Part shown: positions 43,511 to 51,391 of the stretch, piece by piece | Layout: each line of letters starts with the position of its first letter | How positions within the stretch are numbered: the stretch's first letter is position 1 | From: Thermus antranikianii DSM 12462 | Lineage (GTDB): Bacteria; Deinococcota; Deinococci; Deinococcales; Thermaceae | NCBI RefSeq assembly: GCF_000423905.1 | Contig: NZ_AUIW01000011.1 | Coordinates: forward strand, 1-64,000 | DNA length: 64,000 nt | Reading direction: 5' to 3' | Notes under the pieces: model-generated | What the model saw: only the letters and a program-made list of their open reading frames with translations | Database searches by the model: none | Told to the model about the DNA's origin: nothing | Translations under genes and position numbers: made by a program

Positions 43511-44368
43511 TTAGACGAAGACCACGGTCTTGTTGCCGTGGACGAGGATGCGGTCCTCGAGGTGCCAGCGCACCGCCCGGGCCAGGACCGTGCGCTCCAG
43601 CTCCTGCCCAAGCCGCCGCATCTCCGCCACCGTGTGGCGGTGGGATACCCGCACCACGTCCTGCTCGATGATGGGCCCCTGGTCCAGCTCCTCGGTGACG
43701 TAGTGGGCGGTGGCCCCGATGAGCTTCACCCCCCGCTCGTGGGCCTGGCGGTAGGGGTCGGCCCCGGCAAAGGCCGGCAGGAAGGAATGGTGGATGTTGA
43801 TGATGCGCATGGGGTAGCGGGCCACGAAACCGGGGGAGAGGATCTGCATGTAGCGGGCCAGGACCACCAGCTCCACCCCTTCCTCCTCCAGGAGGGCCAG
43901 GATCCTTTCCTCCGCCTCCTCTTTCCTTCCCTTCTCCACCGGCACGTGGTGGTAGGGGATACCGAAGCGCTCCACCTCCTCCTGGTGGTGAGGGTGGTTG
44001 GAGATCACCATCCGGAGGTCCATGGCAAGCTCCCCCACCCTATAGCGCCAGAGGAGTTCCAAAAGGGCATGGGCTGGCTTGGAGACTAAAATGGCCACCC
44101 GCTTTCTTTCCGAGGCATAGGCCAGGCGCCACTCCATCTGGAAGCGGCTTGCCACCACGTCCTGGAAGGCCCTTTCCAGGGCAGGGCGGGAAAGGTCCAG
44201 GTGGGGGGTGGTGAAGGCCAGGCGCATGAAAAAGGTTCCCCCTTCGGGATCGGTGGAATACTGCTGCAAATCGGTGATGTTGGCCCCATGGGCGTACAGG
44301 AACCCGGAAACCGCGGCCACGATCCCAGGCCGGTCCGGGCAGGTGATGAGGAGCCGCGCCTCTTCCAT
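43511..44368 (-). CDS. purU: Formyltetrahydrofolate deformylase
   Basis: 285 residues. Hydrolyses 10-formyl-THF to formate and THF, balancing one-carbon pools for purine and glycine metabolism. An N-terminal ACT domain ([26 protein letters not shown], residues 5-85) precedes a formyltransferase domain with [33 protein letters not shown] and [18 protein letters not shown], including the catalytic Asn-His-Asp set. The ATG has TAGTAG 5 bases upstream and no Shine-Dalgarno; the divergent -10 of the rraA pseudogene overlaps it. Confidence 0.95.
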   Translation of the reverse strand: MEEARLLITCPDRPGIVAAVSGFLYAHGANITDLQQYSTDPEGGTFFMRLAFTTPHLDLSRPALERAFQDVVASRFQMEWRLAYASERKRVAILVSKPAHALLELLWRYRVGELAMDLRMVISNHPHHQEEVERFGIPYHHVPVEKGRKEEAEERILALLEEEGVELVVLARYMQILSPGFVARYPMRIINIHHSFLPAFAGADPYRQAHERGVKLIGATAHYVTEELDQGPIIEQDVVRVSHRHTVAEMRRLGQELERTVLARAVRWHLEDRILVHGNKTVVFV

Positions 44369-44373
44369 AGGCG

Positions 44374-44380
44374 CTACTAT
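44374..44380. promoter_or_regulatory. Overlapping divergent -10 boxes of purU and the rraA remnant
   Basis: CTACTAT: on the minus strand TAGTAG (44379-44374) is 5 bases from the purU ATG; on the plus strand TACTAT (44375-44380) is 6 bases from the ATG of the rraA remnant. The two boxes share 5 bases, so only one direction can be occupied at a time. Confidence 0.5.
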
Positions 44381-44386
44381 ATCCCC

Positions 44387-44846
44387 ATGGACTGGCGGAC
44401 CACCGACCTATCGGACGCCCATCCCGAGGCGGAAACCCTGCCCATGGTCTATAGGAACCTTGGGCTCCCAAGGGCGGGTGCGCACCCTGAAGGCCTTCCA
44501 GGACAACGCCCCCGTGCGAAGGATATGTGGAGGAGGGGCGAGGCCAGATGCCGGCGGTGGACGGGGGAGGCTCCCTGAAGACCGCCCTTTTGGGGGGCAA
44601 CCTGGCCCGGCTGGCCTGGGAGCGGGGCTGGGCCGGAATGGTGATCCACGGGGCCGTACGGGATACCGAGGAGCTCAAGGAAGTGCCCATCGGCACCCTG
44701 GCCCTGGCGGCCGGAAGGCCAGAGGGGAGAACGTACCCCTTAACCTCCCCTGGGCCAGGGTTCTTCCGGGAAATCCTCTTCTGGCAGACGAGGACGGGAT
44801 TCCTCTCCTGCCCTCGCCCCAGAGCGGCGGCCAAAGCGGCGGATGA
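44387..44846 (+). pseudogene. rraA: rraA pseudogene with three frameshifts
   Basis: RraA-like (ribonuclease E inhibitor/4-hydroxy-4-methyl-2-oxoglutarate aldolase family) sequence spread over three frames. Frame 2 from the [24 protein letters not shown]. Frame 3 from about 44460: GRVRTLKAFQDNAPVR. Frame 1 from about 44525: VDGGGSLKTALLGGNLARLA and WAGMVIHGAVRDTEELKEVPIGT. Frame 3 again from about 44725: PGNPLLADEDGI. The order matches intact RraA (start, core, VDGGGSLR, GxVRD, DxDG end), so it is one decayed gene. The 3' end runs antisense into the end of mutL. The promoter is still recognisable. Confidence 0.85.
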
Positions 44847-46362
44847 GGTCCTCCTCCTTGAGGGCCAGCAGGGTGGGCCGGCCGTGAGGGCAGACCCAGG
44901 GGGTTTGGCACTGGAGGAGGGCATCCAGAAGGGCCTGGCCCTCGCCCCGGGACAGGGGGTGCCCCGCCTTCACCGCCGGCAGGCAGGCCAGGCGGGCCAA
45001 AAGCTCCGCGAGGCTTTTCCCCTCTCCCCTTAGGGCCTCGCGGAAGATCTCCGGAAGGAGGAGGGGATAGGGATGGAGGAAGGAAGGGGCCGCCAGGAGC
45101 CTGACCCTGCCGGGGCCAAAGGCCTCGAGGGCAAAGAGGGAGGCCAAGGCCTCCTGCCTTTCCGGAAAAAGGGCCTCCTCCGCAGGGGAAAGCTCCACCA
45201 GAACGGGATAGGGAAGCTCCTTTAACCCCTCCTCCTTAAGGCGCCTTTGAAACTCCTCGTAGAGCACCCGCTCGTGGGCAGCATGCTGGTCCACCACGTA
45301 GAGGGTATCCCCCGCCTCCGCCAGAAGGTAGCTACCCCGGAACTGCCCCAGGTACCGCAAAGGGGGAAGCCCTGAAGGGGTGGGCAGGCTTAAGGGCATG
45401 AGGGGCCTGGGTTCGGGGAGGCTACGGGCCAGGTTATGCCTTTGGAAGGCCTCCCTCAGACCTTCCTCCACAAAGGCCTCCACCTCCTCCAAGACCGCCA
45501 CCTCCTCCTTCCTGGCATCCAGCCGCAACCGGAAGGCCTCGAGGGGCAGGGTGAGGTTCAGGACACCCACGGGGAAATGCCCCTCGGGAAGAAGCTCCCG
45601 GTAAGCCCGGCGCACGGTTTTCAGCAAACCCTCTGGCCAGGCCACGGGACGACCATTTATGGCCAGGAAGAGAAGGTCGGGCCGGGTGCGGGAAGCCTGG
45701 GGTCCGGAAAGCAAGCCCTGAAGCCGCATGCCCCCGGCCTCCCGCTCCACGGGCAAGAGCCTTTCCATCAGGACCCGGCCAAAGGCCAGCCGGGCTGCTT
45801 CCTTAAGCCCCGCACCCGGGAAGAGGAGCCGGGCCTCCCCCTCTGCGAAAAAGGCCAGGGAAAGCCAGGGATAATGGAGGAGGTAGCGCCTTAAAAGCTC
45901 CGCCACCTCCCGCTCCGAGCCTTCCCCTTCCCACCCCACCACCTCCACCCGGGTCCCCGGGGGGGCGGGCACCTCCCTAACCTCCACCCGCTCCCCCCGG
46001 GCCAGAAGAAGCCCCCCGCCCACCTGAAAGCGAGGCCGGGAGCGGATCCTGAGGAGGGCGGCCTGCCTGAGGGCGTAAAGGGCCTGGCCGCGAAAGCCCA
46101 GGGTGGTGATCCTCCCGGGGTCCAGAAGCTTGCTGGTGGCGAAGGGTTCCACCGCCAAGGGAAGCTCGGCCAAGGGGATTCCCTGGCCATCGTCCTCCAC
46201 CACGATCCTCTCCCGTCCCCCGCCGTAAAGCTCCACCCGCACCCTCTTGGCCCCTGCGTCCAGGGCGTTTTCCAAAAGCTCCCGCACCACGTCTCTGAGG
46301 GAAAAGACCACCTCCCCCCGGGCCAGGAGCCCCCGGAGCTCCTCAGGAAGCGGGCGGATCAC
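44740..46362 (-). CDS. mutL: DNA mismatch repair protein MutL (endonuclease type)
   Basis: 540 residues. The GHKL ATPase domain shows VVRELLENALDAGA (25-37), EDDGQGIP (56-63) and FATSKL...TTLGFRGQALYAL (74-97). The C-terminal domain has the endonuclease motif DQHAAHERVLYEE (358-370), the ACLPAVKAG motif and CPHGRP, so this MutL should nick DNA, as in bacteria without MutH. Start is GTG, overlapping the mutS stop (GTGA). The last 27 or so residues, after LIRRFGRR, are acidic and proline-rich and are encoded antisense to the rraA remnant; they may be a recent extension. Confidence 0.95.
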   Translation of the reverse strand: MIRPLPEELRGLLARGEVVFSLRDVVRELLENALDAGAKRVRVELYGGGRERIVVEDDGQGIPLAELPLAVEPFATSKLLDPGRITTLGFRGQALYALRQAALLRIRSRPRFQVGGGLLLARGERVEVREVPAPPGTRVEVVGWEGEGSEREVAELLRRYLLHYPWLSLAFFAEGEARLLFPGAGLKEAARLAFGRVLMERLLPVEREAGGMRLQGLLSGPQASRTRPDLLFLAINGRPVAWPEGLLKTVRRAYRELLPEGHFPVGVLNLTLPLEAFRLRLDARKEEVAVLEEVEAFVEEGLREAFQRHNLARSLPEPRPLMPLSLPTPSGLPPLRYLGQFRGSYLLAEAGDTLYVVDQHAAHERVLYEEFQRRLKEEGLKELPYPVLVELSPAEEALFPERQEALASLFALEAFGPGRVRLLAAPSFLHPYPLLLPEIFREALRGEGKSLAELLARLACLPAVKAGHPLSRGEGQALLDALLQCQTPWVCPHGRPTLLALKEEDLIRRFGRRSGARAGEESRPRLPEEDFPEEPWPRGG

Positions 46363-48794
46363 CCCTTTATGGTATCCAGGGGAGCCCCCAGGGCCAAGGC
46401 CTTGAGCTCATGCAGAAGGCGGAGGGCCTCGAGGGGGGTCAGGGTGTTGGGATCCAGGGAGATGAGCTTCTCCAGTACTGCCTCCGCCACCCCCTCCCTG
46501 CGGGCGGTGAGGACCTGGAGGAGGGCCTTGGCCCGTTCCACCACCTCCTTAGGAAGCCCCGCCATCCTGGCCACCTCCACCCCGTAGCTCTTGGAGGCCG
46601 GGCCAGGCAGCACCTGGTGGTAGAAGGTCAGCCCTCCTTCCTCCTCCTTGGCGGCCACGTGCAGGTTTTTCAGTCGAGGCAGGGGCAGGGCGGTCAGCTC
46701 AAAGTAGTGGGTGGCGAAAAGGGTGTAGCACCGCCTCTCGTGAAGGGCCTCGGCCACGGCGGTGGCGATGGCCACCCCGTCCAAGGAGCTCGTCCCGCGG
46801 CCCACCTCGTCCAGAAGGACCAGGCTCTTCTCCGTGGCCTCCTTGAGGATCAGGGCCACCTCCTCCATCTCCACCATGAAGGTGCTCCGCCCCCCTGCCA
46901 GGTCATCGGAGGCCCCGATCCGGGTAAGGATCCGGTCGAAGAGGGGAAGGACAGCCTCCTCCGCGGGCACAAAGCTTCCAATCTGGGCCAGAAGGGCGAT
47001 GAGAGCCGTCTGACGCAGGTAGGTGCTCTTCCCCGCCATGTTGGGCCCGGTGACCAAGACGAGCTCGTGGGCCGTCTCCAGGTCGTTGGGGACAAAGCTG
47101 GTGCGCCGCTCCACCACCGGGTGGCGCCCCCCGCGGATGTGAAGCCTATCGCCAAAACGGGGCCTTACGTAGCCATAGCGCACCGCCACCTCCGCCAAGG
47201 CGGCATAGACGTCCAGCTCCGCCAGGACCCTGGCCGCCTCCCTGAGGGCCTCCGCCTCCTTCCTGGCCTTCTCCCTGAGCTCCAGGAAGACTTCCTCCTC
47301 CCGGCGGCGGATCTGGGCCTCGAGGCGGTAGAGCTCCCTTTCCCTCTCCTTGATCTCCGGCAGGGTGTAGCGCTGCCGGTCCTTCAGGGTCTGGATGGCC
47401 TTGTACTCCGAGGGGACCCGTTCGTAGTAGGGTCGGGTCACCTCCAGGTAGTAGCCGAAGACGGCGTTATAGCCCACCTTCAAGGTGGGGATGCCGGTTC
47501 TGGCCTTCTCCCGCTCCTCCAGCTCCAGGAAGTAGGCCACCCCTTCCCGGTAGGCCTGCCGCAGGGCATCCAAATGGGGATCGTAGCCCTCGCGGATCAG
47601 CCCTCCTTCGGAGAGCTTGAGGGGGAGTTCCTCCTCCAAGGCCGCCCTCAACTCCTCCAGAAGGGAACCCAGGTCGGGAAGGACCACCTCCTCCCCCAAG
47701 AGGGCCCGGAGCTCGGGCAGGATCTCCAGGCTCCGGCGCAAGGAGCCCAGGTCCCGCGGGGATGCCCGCCCCATCTCCAGCCGGGTGGCCAGCCTTTCCA
47801 GGTCCGCCAAGCGGAAGAGGAGCCGCCTCACCCCTTCCCGCAGGGCCCCTTCCCTTACAAAGCGCTCCACCCGGTCCAGCCGGGCCTCCAAAGGACCCGC
47901 CTCCAGCAAGGGATGGCGCAGCCAGCTTTGCAACAACCTGCGGCCAAAAGCCGTGCGGGTTTCGTCCAGAACGCCGAAGAGGGTGTCCTGGCCCCGGATG
48001 GGCTCGAAGACCTCGAGGGCCCTTAAGGTGGCCTCGGGCAGGTGCATGAAGGCCCCGGGGTCGTAGGGGCGGAAGGGCCTGGGGCTGAACCCCTCTCCTT
48101 GGGTCCAGCGGGCATACCAAAGGAGCGCCCCCTGGACCCGGCGCAAGGCCAAGGGCCCCTCCCCTACCGGTTCAAAGGGAGCCTCCGAAAGCATAACGGG
48201 GAAGCGCTTCTGGAATTCTTCCACAAACTCTTGGTTTTCCCTGAGCTCCGGGGCCAGAAGCACCTCGGCAGGCCGGTGGCGAAATAGCTCGTCGTAGAGG
48301 GCGCTTTTGCTCTTAAGCAAGGTGCCCTTGAACTCCCCGGTGGACACGTCCAGAAAGGCCACCCCGAAACCATCCCCGGTGGCGATGGCCGCCAGGTAGT
48401 TGGCTTCCTTGGAAAGAAGGGTCTCCTGCACCAGGGTGCCAGGGGTGAGGAGCTGGGTCACCTCCCGCCGCACCAGGCCCTCGGCCTCTTCCGCGGGCTC
48501 CACCTGGTCCGCCACCGCCAACCGGAAACCCATTTTCAAAAGCCTTTCCGCATAGGCGTCAAAGGCCCTAATGGGAATCCCCGCCATGGGGGTGGTGAAG
48601 TCCTTGCTGGACTTGTGGGTAAGCACCAATCCCAAAGCCCGGGCCAGCCTTTCCGCATCCTCCCCGAAGCACTCGTAGAAGTCCCCCACCTGGAAGAGGA
48701 GGAGGTAGTCGGGGTAGCGGTCCCTGAGCTCCACGTACTGCTGCAGGAGGGGGGGAAGGGGACCTGGGCCTTCACCCTTAAGCATGGGATTCAT
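46359..48794 (-). CDS. mutS: DNA mismatch repair protein MutS
   Basis: Mismatch recognition ATPase, 811 residues from the second of two adjacent ATG codons (MNPMLKGEGPG); this places the mismatch-probing Phe-x-Glu motif GDFYECFGE at F39/E41, the same numbers as in the T. aquaticus protein. The clamp and lever domains follow, then the ABC-type ATPase with GPNMAGKSTYLRQ, STFMVEMEEVALIL, LVLLDEVGRGTSSLDG and ATHYFELT. The first ATG at 48797 is 6 bases from a -10 box, so a leaderless message with one extra methionine is possible. Operon mutS-mutL. The frame is open far upstream but that part is not family-like. Confidence 0.97.
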   Translation of the reverse strand: MNPMLKGEGPGPLPPLLQQYVELRDRYPDYLLLFQVGDFYECFGEDAERLARALGLVLTHKSSKDFTTPMAGIPIRAFDAYAERLLKMGFRLAVADQVEPAEEAEGLVRREVTQLLTPGTLVQETLLSKEANYLAAIATGDGFGVAFLDVSTGEFKGTLLKSKSALYDELFRHRPAEVLLAPELRENQEFVEEFQKRFPVMLSEAPFEPVGEGPLALRRVQGALLWYARWTQGEGFSPRPFRPYDPGAFMHLPEATLRALEVFEPIRGQDTLFGVLDETRTAFGRRLLQSWLRHPLLEAGPLEARLDRVERFVREGALREGVRRLLFRLADLERLATRLEMGRASPRDLGSLRRSLEILPELRALLGEEVVLPDLGSLLEELRAALEEELPLKLSEGGLIREGYDPHLDALRQAYREGVAYFLELEEREKARTGIPTLKVGYNAVFGYYLEVTRPYYERVPSEYKAIQTLKDRQRYTLPEIKERERELYRLEAQIRRREEEVFLELREKARKEAEALREAARVLAELDVYAALAEVAVRYGYVRPRFGDRLHIRGGRHPVVERRTSFVPNDLETAHELVLVTGPNMAGKSTYLRQTALIALLAQIGSFVPAEEAVLPLFDRILTRIGASDDLAGGRSTFMVEMEEVALILKEATEKSLVLLDEVGRGTSSLDGVAIATAVAEALHERRCYTLFATHYFELTALPLPRLKNLHVAAKEEEGGLTFYHQVLPGPASKSYGVEVARMAGLPKEVVERAKALLQVLTARREGVAEAVLEKLISLDPNTLTPLEALRLLHELKALALGAPLDTIKG

Positions 48795-48803
48795 CATAAC
48801 CCC

Positions 48804-48809
48804 GATATA
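48804..48809 (-). promoter_or_regulatory. -10 box of the leaderless mutS-mutL promoter
   Basis: TATATC on the minus strand, 6 bases before the ATGATG pair. No good -35. Confidence 0.45.
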
Positions 48810-48872
48810 CCCCTGGATAAGTGCTCTCGCATATACCTGTCCGCATGGAACTAAACGAGAGCTTAGCCGAAC

Positions 48873-48902
48873 TTGACATGGGTAGGGTTTACCCCTTAGC
48901 AT
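48873..48902 (+). promoter_or_regulatory. Promoter of the sulfite dehydrogenase operon
   Basis: TTGACA (48873-48878), 18-base spacer, TAGCAT (48897-48902). AAGGAGGT precedes the ATG at 48946, so this message has a leader. It is divergent from mutS with about 60 bases between the two -10 boxes. Confidence 0.65.
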
Positions 48903-48945
48903 TAAGGCTGACCGGAAGGGACAAACGCCCCTAAGGAGGTTTCCT

Positions 48946-50169
48946 ATGGAAAAGATCGATCGGCGCACTACCCTTAAGCTCATGGGCATGGGTGCGGCCT
49001 TGTTGGCTGCAGGCAGCCGGGGCCTGGCCCAACAAACTCCCACCGCCGACCAGCTGGTTAAGGGGAAGAACCCCAAGCTCATCGTCCTCTCCCAGCGCCC
49101 CATCGTCCTGGAAACTCCCTACGACCTCTTGGCCAGCAATCCCGAGCGCACCCCCAACCCCCTCTTCTTCATCCGTAACAACGTGGATCTGCCAGGGTAC
49201 AACACCCTGGAAGGCGCGAGCCCCCAGGGATGGAAGGTAGAGGTGGGCGGCTTGGTGGACAAACCCTTCACCTTTGAAGCCAGCGAGCTTTTCGCCATGC
49301 CCCAGACGGAGGTCACCATGGTCCTCCAGTGCTCGGGGAACGGGCGTAGCCTCTTCCAACCCCGCCCCTCCGGCAACCCTTGGAAGCGGGGTGGCGTGGG
49401 CAACGTAACCTTCCGCGGGGTACGCCTCAAGGACCTTCTGGCAGCCAAAGGGGTCAAGCTGGGCGAGAAGGCCTTTTTCATCACCGCCCACGCCAGCCGT
49501 CAGGGGAATGCCCCTGAGTTTGTTCGGAGCGTCCCCATCCAAGCCCTGGAGCATGCCCTCTTGGCCCTTTTCATGAACGGGGAACCCCTGCCTGCAGTGC
49601 ACGGCGGTCCTGTGCGCCTGGTCTTCCCTGGCTACTTCGGCGTGAACAACGTGAAGTGGGTGGAGAAGATCGAGTTCACCGAGGCCGAAAACACCACCGC
49701 CGAGCAGATGCCCCGCTACCGGGTTCCCGCCATTCCCAACACCCATCTGCCCTTCCTGCCCCAGGAACCGGGCAAGACCTACCCCTACAACTTCCAGAAC
49801 TCCCGTCCTAACTGGCTGGTGTCCATCAACAGCCTTATCTTTGCTCCCCTGGAGGGCCAGACCGTACAGGGACCCTACGTGCGGGTGGAAGGAGTAGCCT
49901 TTAACGACGGTATCGTCCCCATCGTGAGCGTAGAGGTCTCCACCAACGGAGGCCGCACCTGGCATCAGGCCCAGCTGGCTACCCAGGGGAAGAGCTTCGG
50001 CTGGATCCGCTGGCGGACTACCCTTTACCTGCGCCCCGGAGAGCACGAGGTCATGGCCCGGGCCTGGGATGCCACTGGCCGCAGTCAACCCCTGGATGGC
50101 AACATCGCCTGGAACGAGCGGGGCTATGAGTATAACGGCGTGATGCGGGTGAAGTTCACCGTGGCTTAA
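48946..50169 (+). CDS. Molybdenum sulfite dehydrogenase catalytic subunit (SorA/SoxC-like)
   Basis: 407-residue sulfite-oxidase-family enzyme exported by the Tat path: the N-terminus MEKIDRRTTLKLMGMGAAL has the twin arginines and cleavage is near AQQ. The molybdopterin domain has the Mo-ligating cysteine C129 in LQCSGNGRS and GVRLKDLL; the C-terminal dimerisation domain has VEVSTNGGRTWHQAQL and RAWDATGRSQP. It oxidises sulfite to sulfate and gives electrons to cytochrome c. A sulfite:cytochrome c oxidoreductase with its own cytochrome c has been described in T. thermophilus, and this operon matches that arrangement. Confidence 0.92.
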   Translation: MEKIDRRTTLKLMGMGAALLAAGSRGLAQQTPTADQLVKGKNPKLIVLSQRPIVLETPYDLLASNPERTPNPLFFIRNNVDLPGYNTLEGASPQGWKVEVGGLVDKPFTFEASELFAMPQTEVTMVLQCSGNGRSLFQPRPSGNPWKRGGVGNVTFRGVRLKDLLAAKGVKLGEKAFFITAHASRQGNAPEFVRSVPIQALEHALLALFMNGEPLPAVHGGPVRLVFPGYFGVNNVKWVEKIEFTEAENTTAEQMPRYRVPAIPNTHLPFLPQEPGKTYPYNFQNSRPNWLVSINSLIFAPLEGQTVQGPYVRVEGVAFNDGIVPIVSVEVSTNGGRTWHQAQLATQGKSFGWIRWRTTLYLRPGEHEVMARAWDATGRSQPLDGNIAWNERGYEYNGVMRVKFTVA

Positions 50170-50178
50170 CCCTTCCTC

Positions 50179-50206
50179 GCCCCTGGCCAAAGGCCAGGGG
50201 CTATTT
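50179..50206 (+). terminator. Hairpin between sulfite dehydrogenase and cytochrome genes
   Basis: Perfect 10-base arms GCCCCTGGCC (50179-50188) and GGCCAGGGGC (50192-50201), 3-base loop, followed by TATTT. The tail is short, so partial read-through into the cytochrome gene is likely. Confidence 0.7.
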
Positions 50207-50238
50207 AAGTTGCAATCCATGTACCCATCGGGGGTAAC

Positions 50239-50943
50239 ATGCATAAATTAAGAAAAAGCCTTCTCCCTCTCGGCATCCTTACCCTAGGATTCGCCGGTTA
50301 CCTAGCCCTGGGACAATACACCCTCCCGGAAGGACCGGGGAAGGACCTGGTCCTGGCCAAGTGCCAAACCTGCCACGACATCGGCTTCGTGGCCAGGGAA
50401 AGGCTCTCCCGCGAGCGGTGGAACGCCATCATCGACGAAATGGTCACCCGTGGCTTACAAATAACCCCCGAGGAACGCTCCGCCATCCTGGACTACTTGG
50501 CCACCTACCTGGGTACGGAACCCCCACCCACCCCGCCCCAGGTCCAACCTGCGCCCACCCCCAAGACCGGGGCCCAGGTTTACGCCAACTGCGCAGGGTG
50601 TCACGGGCCCCAAGGAGAAGGCAATCCTCCCACCTTCCCACCCCTCAAAGGGCATGTGGAGAAGCTCCTTAAGGCGGAAGGCGGCCGGACCTACCTGTTG
50701 CTGGTGATACTTTACGGCCTCCAAGGCCCCATAAGAGTTGAGGGAAAGGAGTACGCGGGCATCATGCCCGGATTCGCTTGGCTATCCGACGAAGAGATAG
50801 CCCTGGTCCTGAACCACCTGGCAGGGTGGGGAGCTCCTCAAGGTTTCAAGCCCTACAGCCCCGAGGAGGTCAAGGCTGCACGGGCCAAGACTTTAAGCCC
50901 AGAAGAGGTTCTGAAACACCGGCAAGGACTGAAGCTGCCATGA
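50239..50943 (+). CDS. Dihaem cytochrome c, partner of the sulfite dehydrogenase
   Basis: 234 residues with an N-terminal signal/anchor helix. Two haem sites, CQTCH (42-46) and CAGCH (118-122), sit in two small domains joined by a proline-rich linker (about 95-108: PPPTPPQVQPAPTP). The second domain has the c-type pattern with GIMPGFAWLSDEEIALVLNHL, where M176 is the likely axial ligand. Probable electron acceptor of the sulfite dehydrogenase encoded upstream and donor to the terminal oxidase. Ends with an ATGA overlap to the MOSC gene. Confidence 0.9.
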   Translation: MHKLRKSLLPLGILTLGFAGYLALGQYTLPEGPGKDLVLAKCQTCHDIGFVARERLSRERWNAIIDEMVTRGLQITPEERSAILDYLATYLGTEPPPTPPQVQPAPTPKTGAQVYANCAGCHGPQGEGNPPTFPPLKGHVEKLLKAEGGRTYLLLVILYGLQGPIRVEGKEYAGIMPGFAWLSDEEIALVLNHLAGWGAPQGFKPYSPEEVKAARAKTLSPEEVLKHRQGLKLP

Positions 50944-51383
50944 CGGGTACGGTGATTTCCCTGCACCTGGGACTGGGCTCGGGGCTTCCCAAGCCCCGGG
51001 TGGAAGTCTTGGAACTCCTGGCGGGCTTCGGAGCCAAAGGGGACCGGCATGCGGGTAAGGATCCCGACCGGGCCGTCCTGGTGGCGGGGCTTCCCGCCTA
51101 CGAGAAGGCCAGGAAAGCGGGCATCGACCTCCCCTTCGGGGCCTTGGGGGAAAACCTTCTCCTGGACCTAGACCCCCACGACCTGCCCCCGGGAACCCGG
51201 CTTCGGGTGGGGGAAGCCCTTTTGGAATTCGCCCAGGTGTGCACGGTCTGCTCCAGCCTCTCCCAGTTTGACCTGAGGCTTCCCAAGCTCCTCTACGGGG
51301 GCCGGGGTCTTTACGCCCGGGTGCTGGAAGGCGGCCTGGTGCGGGTGGGGGACCCCGTGCGCATCCTGGTCACCGCCGAATAG
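50940..51383 (+). CDS. MOSC-domain protein (molybdenum cofactor handling)
   Basis: 147 residues forming a single MOSC domain: GFGAKGDRHAG, LPFGALGENLLLDL, GTRLRVGEALLEFAQVCTVCSSL with the conserved cysteine, and a C-terminal GLYARVLEGGLVRVGDPVRIL. MOSC domains of Moco sulfurases, YiiM and mARC bind molybdenum cofactor. Overlap with the cytochrome gene and the presence of a Mo enzyme in the same operon suggest it serves cofactor insertion or protection for the sulfite dehydrogenase. An open frame upstream of 50940 is not used. Confidence 0.85.
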   Translation: MTGTVISLHLGLGSGLPKPRVEVLELLAGFGAKGDRHAGKDPDRAVLVAGLPAYEKARKAGIDLPFGALGENLLLDLDPHDLPPGTRLRVGEALLEFAQVCTVCSSLSQFDLRLPKLLYGGRGLYARVLEGGLVRVGDPVRILVTAE

Positions 51384-51391
51384 GTCTTGGC

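Noticed and set aside
48795-49103. N-terminal extension of mutS
   Set aside because: The extra residues have no MutS homology, cross the promoter region of the divergent sulfite operon, and the start at 48794 restores the numbering of T. aquaticus MutS.
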